A stretch of DNA of 64,000 nucleotides, from the NCBI RefSeq assembly GCF_020623625.1, contig NC_060201.1, positions 2,225,682 through 2,289,681 of the forward strand, given 5' to 3'. Of the stretch, positions 41,401-49,860 are shown piece by piece (positions within the stretch are counted from its first letter, which is position 1; every line of letters starts with the position of its first letter). The notes under the pieces were generated by a model, which was not told the DNA's origin, searched no databases, and worked only from the letters and a program-made list of their open reading frames with translations. The position numbers were made by a program, and so were the translations under genes. Origin of the DNA: Saccharomycodes ludwigii (taxonomy: Eukaryota; Ascomycota; Saccharomycetes; Saccharomycodales; Saccharomycodaceae).

Positions 41401-42641
41401 AAAATCAGGTCACTAAAAATATGCCAATGTCCATTTATAACGAAATAAAAAATGCTTTTAATAGTGATTCTCTAAAAGAGGGACAACAATTAGCGAATGA
41501 GCGTGCATTAGAGCTAGAAGAAAACAAAGAAGGGACAAGAGAGACAGAAGAATATTTAGAGGGGCATAAAACAGAAATTAAAAACCCTGAAGAGCATATA
41601 GACCAGAATGAAGAGCGTAATACTAATGTGGTTGACATAAATGAAAGTGAAAGACACTTGGAAAACACAGAAGAATTATATATTGTTGAGAATACTCCGG
41701 TTGAAAACGAAAATAGTCTGGGTGAAACTGAAAAACAATTGGAGGATAAACAAGACATTAGTGGAATTGAAGAGCATATAGACCAGAATGAAGAGCGTAA
41801 TACTAAAGTGGTTGACATAAATGAAAGTGAAAAACACTTGGAAAACACAGAAGAACCATATATTGTTGAGAACACTCCGGTTGAAAACGAAAACAGTCTG
41901 GGTGAAACTGAAAAACAATTGGAGGATGAACAAGATATCAGTGGAATTGAAGAGCATATAGACCAGAATGAAGAGCCTAATACTAATGTGGTTGACATAA
42001 ATGAAAGTGAAAAACACTTGGAAAACACAGAAGAATTATATATTGTTGAGAATACTCCGGTTGAAAACGAAAATAGTCTGGGTGAAACTGAAAAACAATT
42101 GGAGGATGAACAAGATATCAGTGGAATTGAAAAAGACTTTAAAAATCAAAGTAACTCTAAAAGAATAAAATTTGATACGAACACATTCAAGAGAAAATTA
42201 AGTAAAAGCCCCAATGAACCTGTTGCTACTAAAAAAATTGATGATGAACACAAAGGCATCAAAATACCTGTTACAGATGAAAATGAAGCAGTATGTGTGA
42301 AACCAGAAACTATATCAGTAAAAGTGACTGACTTGAAGGAGGCAGATAATTATAATGGTAGAGATATTGGTGTCCCAAAAACAGAAAAAAGAATGAAAGT
42401 GAGTCGTGGAGGTAAAAAGAAGAGAAGGGGTAAAATGAATAGCAACAAAATAAATGGCGATAATGATAGAAATATAGCCAACTCTGTCGCTAATATCAAT
42501 CCTAATAAGACATCCAATCCAACTAAAAAGACAAAAAAAGTTGGTCTTTCGCGCAAAAGAAAAAACCCAAAAAATACTGATGCACCAATTGCTAAAAGAT
42601 TGAGGAAAAGTACCTTATCCAAAAAAAATAAAAAAAAATAA
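35490..42641 (+). CDS. ESC1: Very long acidic nuclear-periphery protein, ESC1-like
   Basis: 2383 residues, dominated by Glu, Asp, Asn, Ser and Lys, with no globular domain that I can see. It is likely almost wholly disordered. A Glu/Asn repeat occupies about residues 262-295. A short motif Y-N/V-SPF recurs (YNSPF near 38, YVSPFQANPF near 1070 and YVSPFLTDPF near 1091). Three 60-residue tandem repeats lie at 2034-2213. The last 80 residues are strongly basic (RGGKKKRRGK, SRKRKNPK, KRLRKSTLSKK), a likely nuclear targeting or DNA/RNA-binding end. Its place between TRS130 and ERG8 equals YMR219W, ESC1, which in S. cerevisiae (about 1658 residues) sits at the inner nuclear membrane and tethers Sir4-bound telomeres. 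The call rests on synteny, size and acidity; sequence identity cannot be judged without alignment. Confidence 0.65.
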   Translation: MKQENGKKNNKKNEKNNNDGSHLTLSVEGKNFKRYNSPFESNKNGAADILLKNVKLIPDFKIGKKTTSFKANSKSNIPESQLGRLGDEVCSRNGILTSKDSSTALNWVTSVILRGKKILQNIQEENEINRAEIQDIKDSRRLESVNVENILTKSAKDYYCFNENQGQRDNDDNLVKEGGAAQLLENASENTSENNLENNSIDDLFERSSHATPISNTFYHGYHNKGLGNDEEMLDNRAIGTDTNQELKEKEKEKDESLVILSSTEEEEENENENEDENENENENENEDETEKENKQFQIQTCRDNNENSENSVSGSSYSYSSEESSGFVSDNFSMKVDQKQKNPRRHSVISSEHEQLDSYHKFDEQKDLTHEQDYKHTFEDSKDKFMDWKHREQSSINHNKDESYETTFKIAHAALNEYNAFELNSFSKEPSDDGEYNSDESPQPVDNTVERSQFNIHGERGQADYERLQLEEKEFGSDESVQNIDSGSFSNEISEGKYDYNKEDTAENDEECKSESRTPPFNYSSKSPSHMFQQQQSGLRPERDESEASMVSDRETTLDSEEKITLSDENIINNRQIGENKINNESNQSSSTFNEVYEIADNSSESNEPSIHENINTDNNALNEIIHKGPEFKKMLESDIGSHYEDEKNSYTESSAGSESEENEERKQHLSNELSHFPEDNTCSTNNEDDNNENIDDRDSGEEPSVSHTPEDIISNKENFEKGNLYSKAERLASNVLLNMKLPIFRNFQDFVNHQSQVGDQDQVKNFEEIEYGNETQEAKKKDMQQNQELIEEKHSLEPEYHTAYQEQQTQPGKESGYDGPRNRECHEHTLKEKGHNNEDEGNENENYSKPEQYEQLMTHPTNGKSKNHSNSSYVEQNMTFTEHKENVVVGDDIFRNLAFKEGTDNAEQKVSDLNDIASHNKRHFNSIELSDSSDEEFLHTAQISFDKTTEGIGPNQENQPIDESLSGDTSIVVNRNPTNNTSKACINENFVENNKINDKIMYSSKPASYGEDSADISKIKDNTEYFSFIQNKPKFNLVYGSEYSSVSDEGEQKKDINAQDSNSNLDKYVSPFQANPFTFKTEIKLDPDYVSPFLTDPFNNAKLMSGPEKRLMAVLDKIHKEKRVKPQNEKQKSGACLNNNNNNNDIDAIYSNNSKPILTNSLTLTNKKEESIQNPNNHFVEPNLKESLKASGTKNTTARNIIGVNKEITLFGNSSKAPMDHDTEIGEGDAFDLSANSEPEHILMAKDTKKRDSSHIISGNNNSDNSLSNASIVNLDEKNCECESHHVTIPGTEKILVKDEIVNPVEKVPVTLVYGNDDKKDEPEDKSLRELQSKDTSRDLALCSADESYQAGNKIEQPIENRILNNYDAREISAIPESEKKNEGNCAFQIQDQQLSSNTDNTFNPHNKDFAAQTQKKGVFPNNMDIEKSNVEKITLKSQQTTNDNDVDPYLNNEAREKALFTSKLSNIADERTKVSPGKNKNLLSEDVKAFCLKSDLPAITKSLSTVVNLTDSDIEMEDISNAPTPVLKDDSLELPKVALQNINFGGNFTVNSGLESSVSLDKYTTPLESLNGNEVYGKNWRNDNRSSVDLDPKLFVDSNKMEVNELPVKGAFETNDNELRPIIEADNGGSVLPENGHLGKHDLAIDNENAINSFEKIQLQDSFRNPAISRKDEHKRESMKNTTLPLNEGRKDSEEYQSMNVYKQEFNEVAKKSSSPNKKLSLLKNIISSPVKFAKEKLNNLRALGSTANEFVNLLDSGDGTSREDTPIPFTGTVHNKGDHPTPNVKMDFTEKNERNWTSDLSSSEEEIHLNRIAKELKGKNKPPNVRKNNFSDYNIADNKYSSTKHINKTNELDAGMYAEINKEGAKNVNKNNAAIAFGKTSNEYIKFDGTNSDVSDSLDQDISFHSTQCEPNKEELNNENKEEGIVQVPNFYELPFLSEHSVLSSIVDESKKDLVINGFDGDLVNSQNQVTKNMPMSIYNEIKNAFNSDSLKEGQQLANERALELEENKEGTRETEEYLEGHKTEIKNPEEHIDQNEERNTNVVDINESERHLENTEELYIVENTPVENENSLGETEKQLEDKQDISGIEEHIDQNEERNTKVVDINESEKHLENTEEPYIVENTPVENENSLGETEKQLEDEQDISGIEEHIDQNEEPNTNVVDINESEKHLENTEELYIVENTPVENENSLGETEKQLEDEQDISGIEKDFKNQSNSKRIKFDTNTFKRKLSKSPNEPVATKKIDDEHKGIKIPVTDENEAVCVKPETISVKVTDLKEADNYNGRDIGVPKTEKRMKVSRGGKKKRRGKMNSNKINGDNDRNIANSVANINPNKTSNPTKKTKKVGLSRKRKNPKNTDAPIAKRLRKSTLSKKNKKK
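41589..42128 (+). repeat. Three 180-bp in-frame tandem repeats inside ESC1-like
   Basis: Copies at 41589-41768, 41769-41948 and 41949-42128 differ at only a handful of bases. Each unit encodes 60 residues starting EEHIDQNEE and ending QDISGI, with the internal piece YIVENTPVENENSLGETEKQ. The near-identity at DNA level, including silent positions, shows recent duplication or gene conversion. Confidence 0.95.
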
Positions 42642-43360
42642 TGATAATTTTTAAGGGTCAATATGTTGTGTAAGCATATCTAATCTATAAGTAGTATAAT
42701 TTATTCGTAATACGAAAAAAAAAAAATTGTATTTGTCTTCAAAAAACCATTGAAAAGAATTTTAAAATAATTATATTGTTAATTTTCATATATAAATGGG
42801 TGGTTTGCAAGTATTACTTGCTAATTTGAAAGATTCTAGTGCTCAGTGAGTTTGACACTACAATATTGAAGTTTATTCTCTATTCTTTAGTGTTTAATTT
42901 TTGTAATTGTTTACTTTTTTTTTTTACTATGTTTATTTATGTTTAGGTTTTTATATTTCATTCTGCTAGATATTACAACGTTTTTAGAGAATGAAAAATA
43001 TTGTTTATTGAAAAATAAACATAATGCGAGTTGTAGAAGCTAGATTTTTTCACGCTTTTCCACTACATAAATAACTAATGGCTTATGAAAGACCTAGGTA
43101 GAATGAAAACGCAATTAATAACTAAATTCTTAATTATAGGCAAATGTATGTAAATAAAGAAATAAGAATAAGATTAAAAACAATTGAGAAAAGTATAAAA
43201 AGGATATCCAGAAAGATACTTTTCATGATTGATTTATAGTTTTAAATAATCTTTATTATATGTGAAACCTAAGTAAAACAACAAATTAATTACCAGAGAT
43301 CCGAACCCGTGATTACTACGAGTAGTACTAAGTAACGCTTGTATCACCGTCAGGTTTTTG
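42642..43360. other. Intergenic region ESC1-like / tRNA-Ser
   Basis: A 719-base gap. A 17-codon frame at 42796-42849 (MGGLQVLLANLKDSSAQ) is followed by GTGAGT, which could be read as a tiny first exon, but no convincing acceptor or second exon was found. The 43 bases upstream of the tRNA read GTACTAAGTAACGC. There is no other gene visible. It carries the ESC1-like terminator. Confidence 0.45.
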
Positions 43361-43489
43361 GGCAACTTGGCCGAGTGGTTAAGGCGAAAGATTAGAATTA
43401 TTTCCCTTGTGGAGTCATTTTGAGACGTTATGGAGGATCTAAATATCTTTTGGGCTCTGCCCGCGCAGGTTCGAGTCCTGCAGTTGTCG
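43361..43489 (+). tRNA. tRNA-Ser(AGA) with a 47-base intron
   Basis: The acceptor stem GGCAACT (43361-43367) pairs with AGTTGTC (43482-43488), with discriminator G at 43489. The spliced 82-base product differs by about one base from S. cerevisiae tRNA-Ser(AGA). It has the long serine variable arm (TGGGCTCTGCCC) and T loop GGTTCGAGTCC. The anticodon AGA is at 43394-43396, and A37 at 43397 is followed by the intron 43398-43444. The intron contains TCTAA (43438-43442), which can pair with TTAGA of the anticodon loop, the standard pre-tRNA fold recognised by tRNA endonuclease. A T5 terminator for RNA polymerase III follows at about 43493. A34 should be edited to inosine to read UCU, UCC and UCA. 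The intron is unusual, because S. cerevisiae copies of this isoacceptor have none. Confidence 0.96.
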
Positions 43490-43713
43490 CATATTTTTAA
43501 TATGCATCCAGAGGATGTTAATTTTTTTATATTTTTCATATTTTACTTTTAATTTTAATTTAATTATTAGTATGATTTATAAAGGATTCGTTTAACTTTT
43601 TATATTTGAAAAAATATAAAAGCAAAAATTGAAGAAATTTAAGAAAAAAAAAGAAAAAAAAAGAAAAAAAAAAAAAAAAGAAAAGAAAAAGACAAAGACA
43701 AAGACAAAAAAAA

Positions 43714-45054
43714 ATGGTTGTTAAGAGAGCTTTCAGTGCACCAGGTAAGGCTTTATTAGCAGGTGGTTATTTGGTGTTGGATTCAAAATATGAAGCATAT
43801 GTCGTGGCATTATCTTCACGAATGCATTCAGTAGTTTCTTTTGAAGAAACCACAGATCCAAATACTTCTACAATGATAAACGTAAAAAGTGTTCAATTTA
43901 ATAATGATCAATGGGCTTTTAAAGTGGACAAAAATGAACACAATAACTACACAATTAAAGAAATTAATGGATTACAAAACCCTTTCATTGAAAAAACATT
44001 ATTTAATGTTTTGAATTATTTTGGTGTTAACAAAAGTTATAAAATTTCTATTGAAATATTTTCTGATTCAGGGTATCATTCCCAAGAAAAAAGCGTTTTG
44101 AAAATGAATTCCTATAAACAATTTCATTACCATTCCGAAACTGTTACCAAAGTTCCCAAAACCGGATTAGGTTCTTCTGCTGGCTTAGTTACTGTTTTAA
44201 CTACCGCCTTGGTTTCATGCTTTATTGAGCAATTCCAATTAGAACCTTTTTTGAAAATTATTCATAATTTATCCCAGGTATCTCATTGTCAAGCGCAAGG
44301 TAAGGTGGGTAGTGGATTTGATGTTGCTGCTGCCACATTTGGTTCTATTATTTACAGAAGGTTTCAGCCAGAACTTATCAATGATTTACCAAAGTATGAT
44401 TCATTAGAATATAAAAGAAAATTGCAAAAATTAATCGACAGCAAATATTGGGGCTATAAAAGTGAAAATGTCAAGTTACCTAAAGGATTAAGGTTGATAA
44501 TGGGTGATGTAAATAATGGTTCTGAAACTGTGAAGTTAGTTTCTCGAGTTAAGCAATGGTATAACAAAAATTTGCCAGAGAGTTTGGAGATTTATACCAA
44601 AATAAACGAGGGTAATATGGCGTTTATTAAGAGTTTGGAAGATTTGAATGAATTGGCTGCAATAAATCCAGACAAATATGATAAAATCCTTGCTGCATTG
44701 GACAATAAAGAGGCTATTACTTCCCTTGATAGTTCTTTACTATCCGTACAAAAAGCAGTCAACCAAATACGTTCAAACTTCAAGTACATAACAAAAAAAA
44801 GCGGTGCTGATATAGAACCAGATGTCCAAACTACATTGTTGGATAATTCCATTGCTTTAAACGGTGTTTTAACGGGGTTGGTTCCAGGGGCTGGGGGTTA
44901 CGATGCTATTGCGTTAATAACTACTGAAAAGTGTGATATTCAAGAAGAAACCAAAAATAACAAAAAATTTGAAAGAGTTTCATGGTTAGATTTACACCAA
45001 GAAGATTATGGTATTGTTGAAGAGTGTCCTACTCACTATATAAATTTTAACTAA
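43714..45054 (+). CDS. ERG8: Phosphomevalonate kinase
   Basis: A GHMP kinase that makes mevalonate diphosphate in the isoprenoid/sterol pathway. The start FSAPGKALLAGGYLVLD is the family N-terminal signature, and the glycine-rich ATP motif is PKTGLGSSAGLVT (about residues 148-160). Further matches are SHCQAQGKVGSGFDVAAA, GSETVKLV, KKSGADIEPDVQT and VPGAGGYDAIAL. The length of 446 agrees with about 451. The start ATG follows a purine-rich leader (AAGACAAAGACAAAG). It comes after ESC1-like as YMR220W does; here a tRNA gene intervenes. The gene is complete. Confidence 0.97.
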   Translation: MVVKRAFSAPGKALLAGGYLVLDSKYEAYVVALSSRMHSVVSFEETTDPNTSTMINVKSVQFNNDQWAFKVDKNEHNNYTIKEINGLQNPFIEKTLFNVLNYFGVNKSYKISIEIFSDSGYHSQEKSVLKMNSYKQFHYHSETVTKVPKTGLGSSAGLVTVLTTALVSCFIEQFQLEPFLKIIHNLSQVSHCQAQGKVGSGFDVAAATFGSIIYRRFQPELINDLPKYDSLEYKRKLQKLIDSKYWGYKSENVKLPKGLRLIMGDVNNGSETVKLVSRVKQWYNKNLPESLEIYTKINEGNMAFIKSLEDLNELAAINPDKYDKILAALDNKEAITSLDSSLLSVQKAVNQIRSNFKYITKKSGADIEPDVQTTLLDNSIALNGVLTGLVPGAGGYDAIALITTEKCDIQEETKNNKKFERVSWLDLHQEDYGIVEECPTHYINFN

Positions 45055-45148
45055 ATAGATTAAAAGCGGGAGAACACACAGCCATACCCACATATATATG
45101 TATATATACAATTATTTATAAAGTATATTGTTGGTTCTTGATTACTTT

Positions 45149-45874
45149 TCAGTTTTTTTTGTACTTTTTAAGTATGTTTTGTATCTTAGGGTTTGATGTC
45201 AACTGATATATTTTCACCAAATTGTCGTTTTTAGGTTTAATAGGTGTATTTTTTTCTGGAACGTATTTATTTTTAGGACTTAATACCCAATCAGAACGTC
45301 TCGAGGGTGTGGGTATTTTTTCCACCAAAGCTTCCAATAAATCACAAATAACTATTTTATTATCGATATCATCGGTTTTCTTATTGGTTGAGCTTTGTGG
45401 GATAGGCTTTCCTACCTTGGCTGACTTAAATTTTTTATTATTTAGATTCTTATTATCGCTTGTCCGTTTTAGAATTTCCTTTTCTTTCTCTTTTTTTGAG
45501 AGTCTAGATGATCTCCTAATAGTAACGGGTTTAGACAGTGATTTCGAGTTATTTTTATTTGACGAAGAGCCTTGGTAACTGCCACCAAAATTACGAGTGT
45601 TCTCCGATGTGTCATTTTCATCTTCAATGTTGTTCATCTGAATTTTTTGATAATAAATACCGTGGTCTCTTCTTTTAAGTTCTTCAGCATCGACGCATCC
45701 ACTTTTACTAAATCCTTTTTGAAAAGTGTTTATTAAAAAATACTCATAATAAGATTCAAATTCTAAAGAATGTAAGTTATCTTGAATATCTTTCATTTCT
45801 TTGTAAATTTTTTTTTTTTTAGACACATTTTGGTCTACTTTTAGTTGGATGGTTTCCAAGTTTAGTTGCGTCAT
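45149..45874 (-). CDS. RFM1: Small basic nuclear protein, probable RFM1
   Basis: 241 residues. An N-terminal helical and coiled-coil-like start (LETIQLKVDQNVSKKKKIYK, residues about 6-25) is followed by FESYYEYFLINTFQKGFSKSG. Then comes a long Lys/Ser/Asn-rich middle, with RRSSRLSKKEKEKEILKR as a likely nuclear signal. A conserved-looking C-terminal block contains ICDLLEALVEKIPTPSRRSD and KIYQLTSNPKIQNILKKY. I do not recognise the family from sequence. It lies convergent to ERG8 where the interleaved order predicts the YOR279C orthologue RFM1, the protein that links the repressor Sum1 to the deacetylase Hst1. RFM1 is about 310 residues in S. cerevisiae. The assignment is by synteny and is moderate only. 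Confidence 0.5.
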   Translation of the reverse strand: MTQLNLETIQLKVDQNVSKKKKIYKEMKDIQDNLHSLEFESYYEYFLINTFQKGFSKSGCVDAEELKRRDHGIYYQKIQMNNIEDENDTSENTRNFGGSYQGSSSNKNNSKSLSKPVTIRRSSRLSKKEKEKEILKRTSDNKNLNNKKFKSAKVGKPIPQSSTNKKTDDIDNKIVICDLLEALVEKIPTPSRRSDWVLSPKNKYVPEKNTPIKPKNDNLVKIYQLTSNPKIQNILKKYKKN

Positions 45875-46082
45875 TTTGGGGTAATCTAGTTAAGAAGTTT
45901 TTTTTTTTTTTTTTTTTTTTTTTTTCTTTGTTTAATTCATCATACATACCTGTAAAAGAACTAATGAACTATCATTTATGTGGACAAATGACTGCTTTTA
46001 TACCCCATTGCAAAGTATACTAAAAAGGGAAAAAAAAAAAAAAGGATAAGCTTAACGTTATTTCAAAAAGTTTTTTTTTTTT

Positions 46083-46115
<33 letters not shown>

Positions 46116-46276
46116 CTTTCCTTCTTTTTTCTGTCACACAGAAAAGAACTGTACATAAATGGATTGAAACATTTAAAACCAAGAAAGGAAAAAAAAAAAA
46201 AGGAAAAAAAAAATAATAATAATAATAATAATAAGATAAAAAAGAAACTTTAGTTGATACAAGTTAAACAATATGA
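45875..46276. other. Intergenic region RFM1 / UBA1, junction of two ancestral blocks
   Basis: A 402-base gap that separates genes of the YMR/YOR pair from genes of the YKL/YJR pair. It is repeat-rich: a T-run at 45899-45925, interrupted T-runs at 46071-46118, an A-run near 46188-46212 and an AAT tract at 46213-46233. It also carries the RFM1 promoter and the UBA1 3' end. Confidence 0.6.
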
Positions 46277-49200
46277 CTATAAATGAACTGTAATATATGG
46301 AACTTCTACGTCCTCACCCTTTTTATCATCACAACAAATTTCTAGTAGCATAGTCCTTGTATGCGAAGGAACTTCTTTTTTGGTAACTAACTTAACTACT
46401 TGAGTTATAGGTAAATTCATTCTATCTTTCAATTTCTTGGGTGGGAAAAATGAAGCATACAATAAAGAAACACCATAGGATAACATACTAATAGTTAACC
46501 CGTGTTTTTCTTCAAAATAATCAAGAAGTTGCTTCAAAGTAACATCACCTTTAATATCAAATCTATCCCAAATTTTATCATATTCTGTATTGTTATACTT
46601 AGCCTTTGGTGACTTAATTGGCTCTGAAAACCCAAAAAATGGTAATGCCAAATTAACAAACCCATTTTTATAGCTTTCAATGTCAGTTCTTTGGTCGACA
46701 ATTTTGTATAATTCCAGAACAACTAGCCCAGCAACCAAAGCAGTTGTGGTAGCAATAGCTGGGATAATACGACCAGCTATAAACTTTGTCTTTTGACGAT
46801 CAGCAGTTTCAATATTGTAATTTAAAGCTCTGTCATTGGAGGCAGCGGTGATGAATTCAATATGATGATTTGTATCGTCGTCTTTTTCAAATTCAACTGG
46901 TGTCAATTTGAAACCTGATAAAGATTTTGGATCGGGCAATTGTTGTATTAGAACATCCAATTCATCTCTATCATCAGTATTGTTTTCAACTGGGTCATCA
47001 TCACTTGCTTGTATTTTAACATTTTTCTTTGGGGTAAAAGCAGGAATATCCAGTTTATCAATAACTGATTTATAAAACTCAACGTTCGGTAATCCACTGT
47101 CACCATTTAAGCCGTAGTTGAACGATCTTAAATTAGCACCAGCGACAATAAAATGAAAGTGATCAGGATTATTAATATCAAATATTAATGGAGTGGGTGC
47201 TCTCTTTGCACCAGACCAAAATGGAGCACCAGTTGATGTTTTAGCATCTTTAGGGAAATTATACAATAATTGTTGAATATCGTGATTAAACTTTTTTTCA
47301 AATTCTAATCTAGCCCATTTAATACAATCTTCGAAATTGTAAGGTCTATTACCCAAGGATTCAACAATAGATTCTAAAATGCCCTTTACATCGCCGGCTT
47401 GTCTTAATGTATTTTCAACAAAGTCAGGCTCAGATAAATACATATTAACATTTTCGGGTGCCTCAGTGAAATAGCCTTGAAATAATGATTTAGCCCAAGC
47501 AATTGTGTGATCAATTTTGTTTGGGAATGAACGCAAAGTACACAATGGAATAGATTTTTCCGGTGGATCTCTAGAGGAAGAGTACGATTCCGTTAAATTG
47601 GGAATAATAACTTGTGTGTTACCCTTAGTACCCAAAGTACCGGATTCTAGTAAAGGCTTCTTAAAAAAAACACACCTACGATCGACATATGAACGAGCCT
47701 CAACATTATCCAAGGCATTAGTAACAAAGTCTAAGTTTTGCCAGAAATCATCATCAAAAATATTTTCAGTGTCAGCACCAACTTTTTCTATGCTGGTTTG
47801 AATTTTACCCTTTAAATCTGGGTTCATAACGGAGACAGCATGAGAAGCGACTTCCGACTTATTTTTTCCAACATCCTTTGGTCTGAATAAAAATTGACGA
47901 TTCAAATTTGATTTTTCGATGGAGTCATTGTCAGTAATAAAGATACTACCATTTGGACCAGAACCTAAACCAATCAATGCCCAATTTTTCAGCATTTCAC
48001 ATCCAATGGCACCTGCACCGACTAAGAAAACTTTTAAGTTTGCAATAGCCCTTTGAAAATCAACACCAAAAACGGCAATTTGGTTGTCATAACGAGTGTT
48101 CAATGGTTTTGTAGTCTCCTCTGTTCTTGGATATTTTTCTTTCTGCTCGGGCAAAGATTCCAAAGAGTCGAAATACATGAATTGTTTGATTGGCGTAAAC
48201 TTGCCAGAACAGGCCTTTAGAACTTCTTGAGCAACTAACCCACCAATAAAAGCGTTAACACTTGGAATGTCACCTCTAGCTTGATAAGATAGTTCCTTGA
48301 TCAGTTTTTCATTTATTTCTTCGTCTGGGTTCAATTTCGAAACAATTTCTAACACTTTTTTAGCATCTTCATCATTCATTGGTCTTGGTAATTCACCATT
48401 TATGTGGTTAGTCTTAAAAATATCCAAGGCTTGAAACCCCAAATGTAATTGTGAAGGCGTAGCAAACTTGGAAAAATCTGAATATACAAACTCTGGTTCT
48501 TTTAAAGCTTCTTTCAATGGTTTAAATGATAATTTAGTTGGCATTTTAACCTGAGTAAAAATACCACCACTAACATAAGTTCCATCCAGTTTCACATCGA
48601 CTAATTTAAATGCAAATGGGCCCAATACTTGGATTTTATAAATTGTGTTACTGGTTTGGTCATAATTGAAATGATTTAAACCTTCAACTTCAGAAAATTT
48701 AACGTAGTCGCCATCTTCTAAATTATGTCTGGAACCATCTAAAGTGGTTACAACGCCATCTTTTTCAATATCGCTGATCATGCCAACTTGGGGTTCTTCG
48801 CCATTAACGTCAAATACAGTAAATTCTTTACCAAAGTCTATGAAAACGCTACCGAATAACCCTTTAGTTTCTGTTGATATAAAGTTAATATTGTGCAAAT
48901 GACAGAAATCATCAAGAGCCACTTTTTCATCCAAAGACAACAAATCAGTAACCACAATAACTTGATACTTGGCTAAATTTTCAAAATCAGAAATATTACA
49001 TTCGATTTTGACTGGAACATAAGAGTTTAATTCAGCTAATTTGCTACTAGTTGCAACATCTCTTCTTTCACCCAAGTCATTTTGATGTAAAAAAAACTGA
49101 CTAGACAAGTCTTGCAAAGTACATTTTTCAGGATCATACAAAGATAAAGACTTGACCCCAGCTAAAGCTACATTCTTTGCAATTTCAACGCCTAATCCTT

Positions 49201-49324
49201 TTAAACCAATGATCAAAACATTTGAATTTTGCATTTTTAACATAGCTTCTTTACCCAATACGTAAAGTTGACGGGAGTATAAACTTTCATCGATCTCCTC
49301 TTTCTTGTTACTAGTAGAGCTCAT
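46277..49324 (-). CDS. UBA1: Ubiquitin-activating enzyme E1
   Basis: 1015 residues. The start was set at the Met of [20 protein letters not shown], which aligns with S. cerevisiae Uba1 (about 1024). An upstream in-frame Met 55 codons earlier would add a basic, Asn-rich stretch with no match. The inactive adenylation half begins [14 protein letters not shown] with [12 protein letters not shown]. The active adenylation half has [19 protein letters not shown] and [17 protein letters not shown]. The catalytic Cys is in [13 protein letters not shown] (C595). [17 protein letters not shown] marks the C-terminal part of the adenylation fold, and the ubiquitin-fold domain ends in EVPYITVHL. It activates ubiquitin with ATP and passes it to E2 enzymes. 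It is essential. It is divergent from MOG1. Confidence 0.98.
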   Translation of the reverse strand: MSSTSNKKEEIDESLYSRQLYVLGKEAMLKMQNSNVLIIGLKGLGVEIAKNVALAGVKSLSLYDPEKCTLQDLSSQFFLHQNDLGERRDVATSSKLAELNSYVPVKIECNISDFENLAKYQVIVVTDLLSLDEKVALDDFCHLHNINFISTETKGLFGSVFIDFGKEFTVFDVNGEEPQVGMISDIEKDGVVTTLDGSRHNLEDGDYVKFSEVEGLNHFNYDQTSNTIYKIQVLGPFAFKLVDVKLDGTYVSGGIFTQVKMPTKLSFKPLKEALKEPEFVYSDFSKFATPSQLHLGFQALDIFKTNHINGELPRPMNDEDAKKVLEIVSKLNPDEEINEKLIKELSYQARGDIPSVNAFIGGLVAQEVLKACSGKFTPIKQFMYFDSLESLPEQKEKYPRTEETTKPLNTRYDNQIAVFGVDFQRAIANLKVFLVGAGAIGCEMLKNWALIGLGSGPNGSIFITDNDSIEKSNLNRQFLFRPKDVGKNKSEVASHAVSVMNPDLKGKIQTSIEKVGADTENIFDDDFWQNLDFVTNALDNVEARSYVDRRCVFFKKPLLESGTLGTKGNTQVIIPNLTESYSSSRDPPEKSIPLCTLRSFPNKIDHTIAWAKSLFQGYFTEAPENVNMYLSEPDFVENTLRQAGDVKGILESIVESLGNRPYNFEDCIKWARLEFEKKFNHDIQQLLYNFPKDAKTSTGAPFWSGAKRAPTPLIFDINNPDHFHFIVAGANLRSFNYGLNGDSGLPNVEFYKSVIDKLDIPAFTPKKNVKIQASDDDPVENNTDDRDELDVLIQQLPDPKSLSGFKLTPVEFEKDDDTNHHIEFITAASNDRALNYNIETADRQKTKFIAGRIIPAIATTTALVAGLVVLELYKIVDQRTDIESYKNGFVNLALPFFGFSEPIKSPKAKYNNTEYDKIWDRFDIKGDVTLKQLLDYFEEKHGLTISMLSYGVSLLYASFFPPKKLKDRMNLPITQVVKLVTKKEVPSHTRTMLLEICCDDKKGEDVEVPYITVHL

Positions 49325-49860
49325 GGTTTGCTTGTGTATGGTATTATTATTGTTATTTACTATTATTTGTTTATAATACGATTTCCTTCTTTCTTTTTTG
49401 ATTATCAGAATTGTTATTACTGAGCGTAAATTATTGAAAATTTGTAATAAGAGCCGCTGTGTTGTATAATCAAATAAACAAATAAACAAAACAGGAAAAA
49501 GGAGGAAGGGGTTTATAAGGGGGGAAAAAAAAAAATTTTTTTTTTCTTTTTTAAATGGTTACAAAAATAAATTGTTAGGAGGGGTGTGCTGTGGCCACTT
49601 TAATTTTTATAATTAGTAGCAGTAATTATTAATAACAATTGCCGCGTACAAAAAAAAAAAAAAAAAAAGGTGTTAATTTAAAGATGTACGTATACGTAAA
49701 CCCATATGTTACCCGGTCATGTAATATTAAACTTTTGCACTGGGTAATTATAGCATCTCTCTCTCTCTCTCTCCCCTTTAATGTTTACAATAATAAATAC
49801 CTAAGCAACTATATGAAATAAATCATATTTGCACATATAAGTATAAGTTCACCGAGACAA
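49325..49860. promoter_or_regulatory. Divergent promoter UBA1 / MOG1
   Basis: A 536-base region between divergent starts. It contains a Reb1-type site TTACCCGG (49709-49716), a CT run at 49757-49772, an A-run at 49650-49668 and a short GGGG/AAAA/TTTT cluster near 49520-49550. In-frame upstream codons before the UBA1 start are open for 55 codons but look non-coding. Confidence 0.5.
49709..49716 (+). promoter_or_regulatory. Reb1-type site TTACCCGG between UBA1 and MOG1
   Basis: A full 8-base match to the Reb1 consensus, 145 bases upstream of MOG1 and about 385 upstream of UBA1, within a divergent promoter. It could set a nucleosome-free region for both genes. Confidence 0.5.

Noticed and set aside
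42796-42849. 17-codon frame MGGLQVLLANLKDSSAQ followed by GTGAGT, as a possible tiny first exon
   Set aside because: The donor is non-consensus for yeast, no good branch site and acceptor were found before ERG8, and ERG8 has its own well-matched start.
43234-43539. 101-residue minus-strand frame over the tRNA gene
   Set aside because: It is antisense to the tRNA-Ser gene, which is supported by full cloverleaf pairing.
49325-49489. In-frame upstream Met that would extend UBA1 by 55 residues
   Set aside because: The extra residues are basic and Asn-rich with no family match. The downstream Met aligns with the known Uba1 start, and the segment lies in the divergent promoter.
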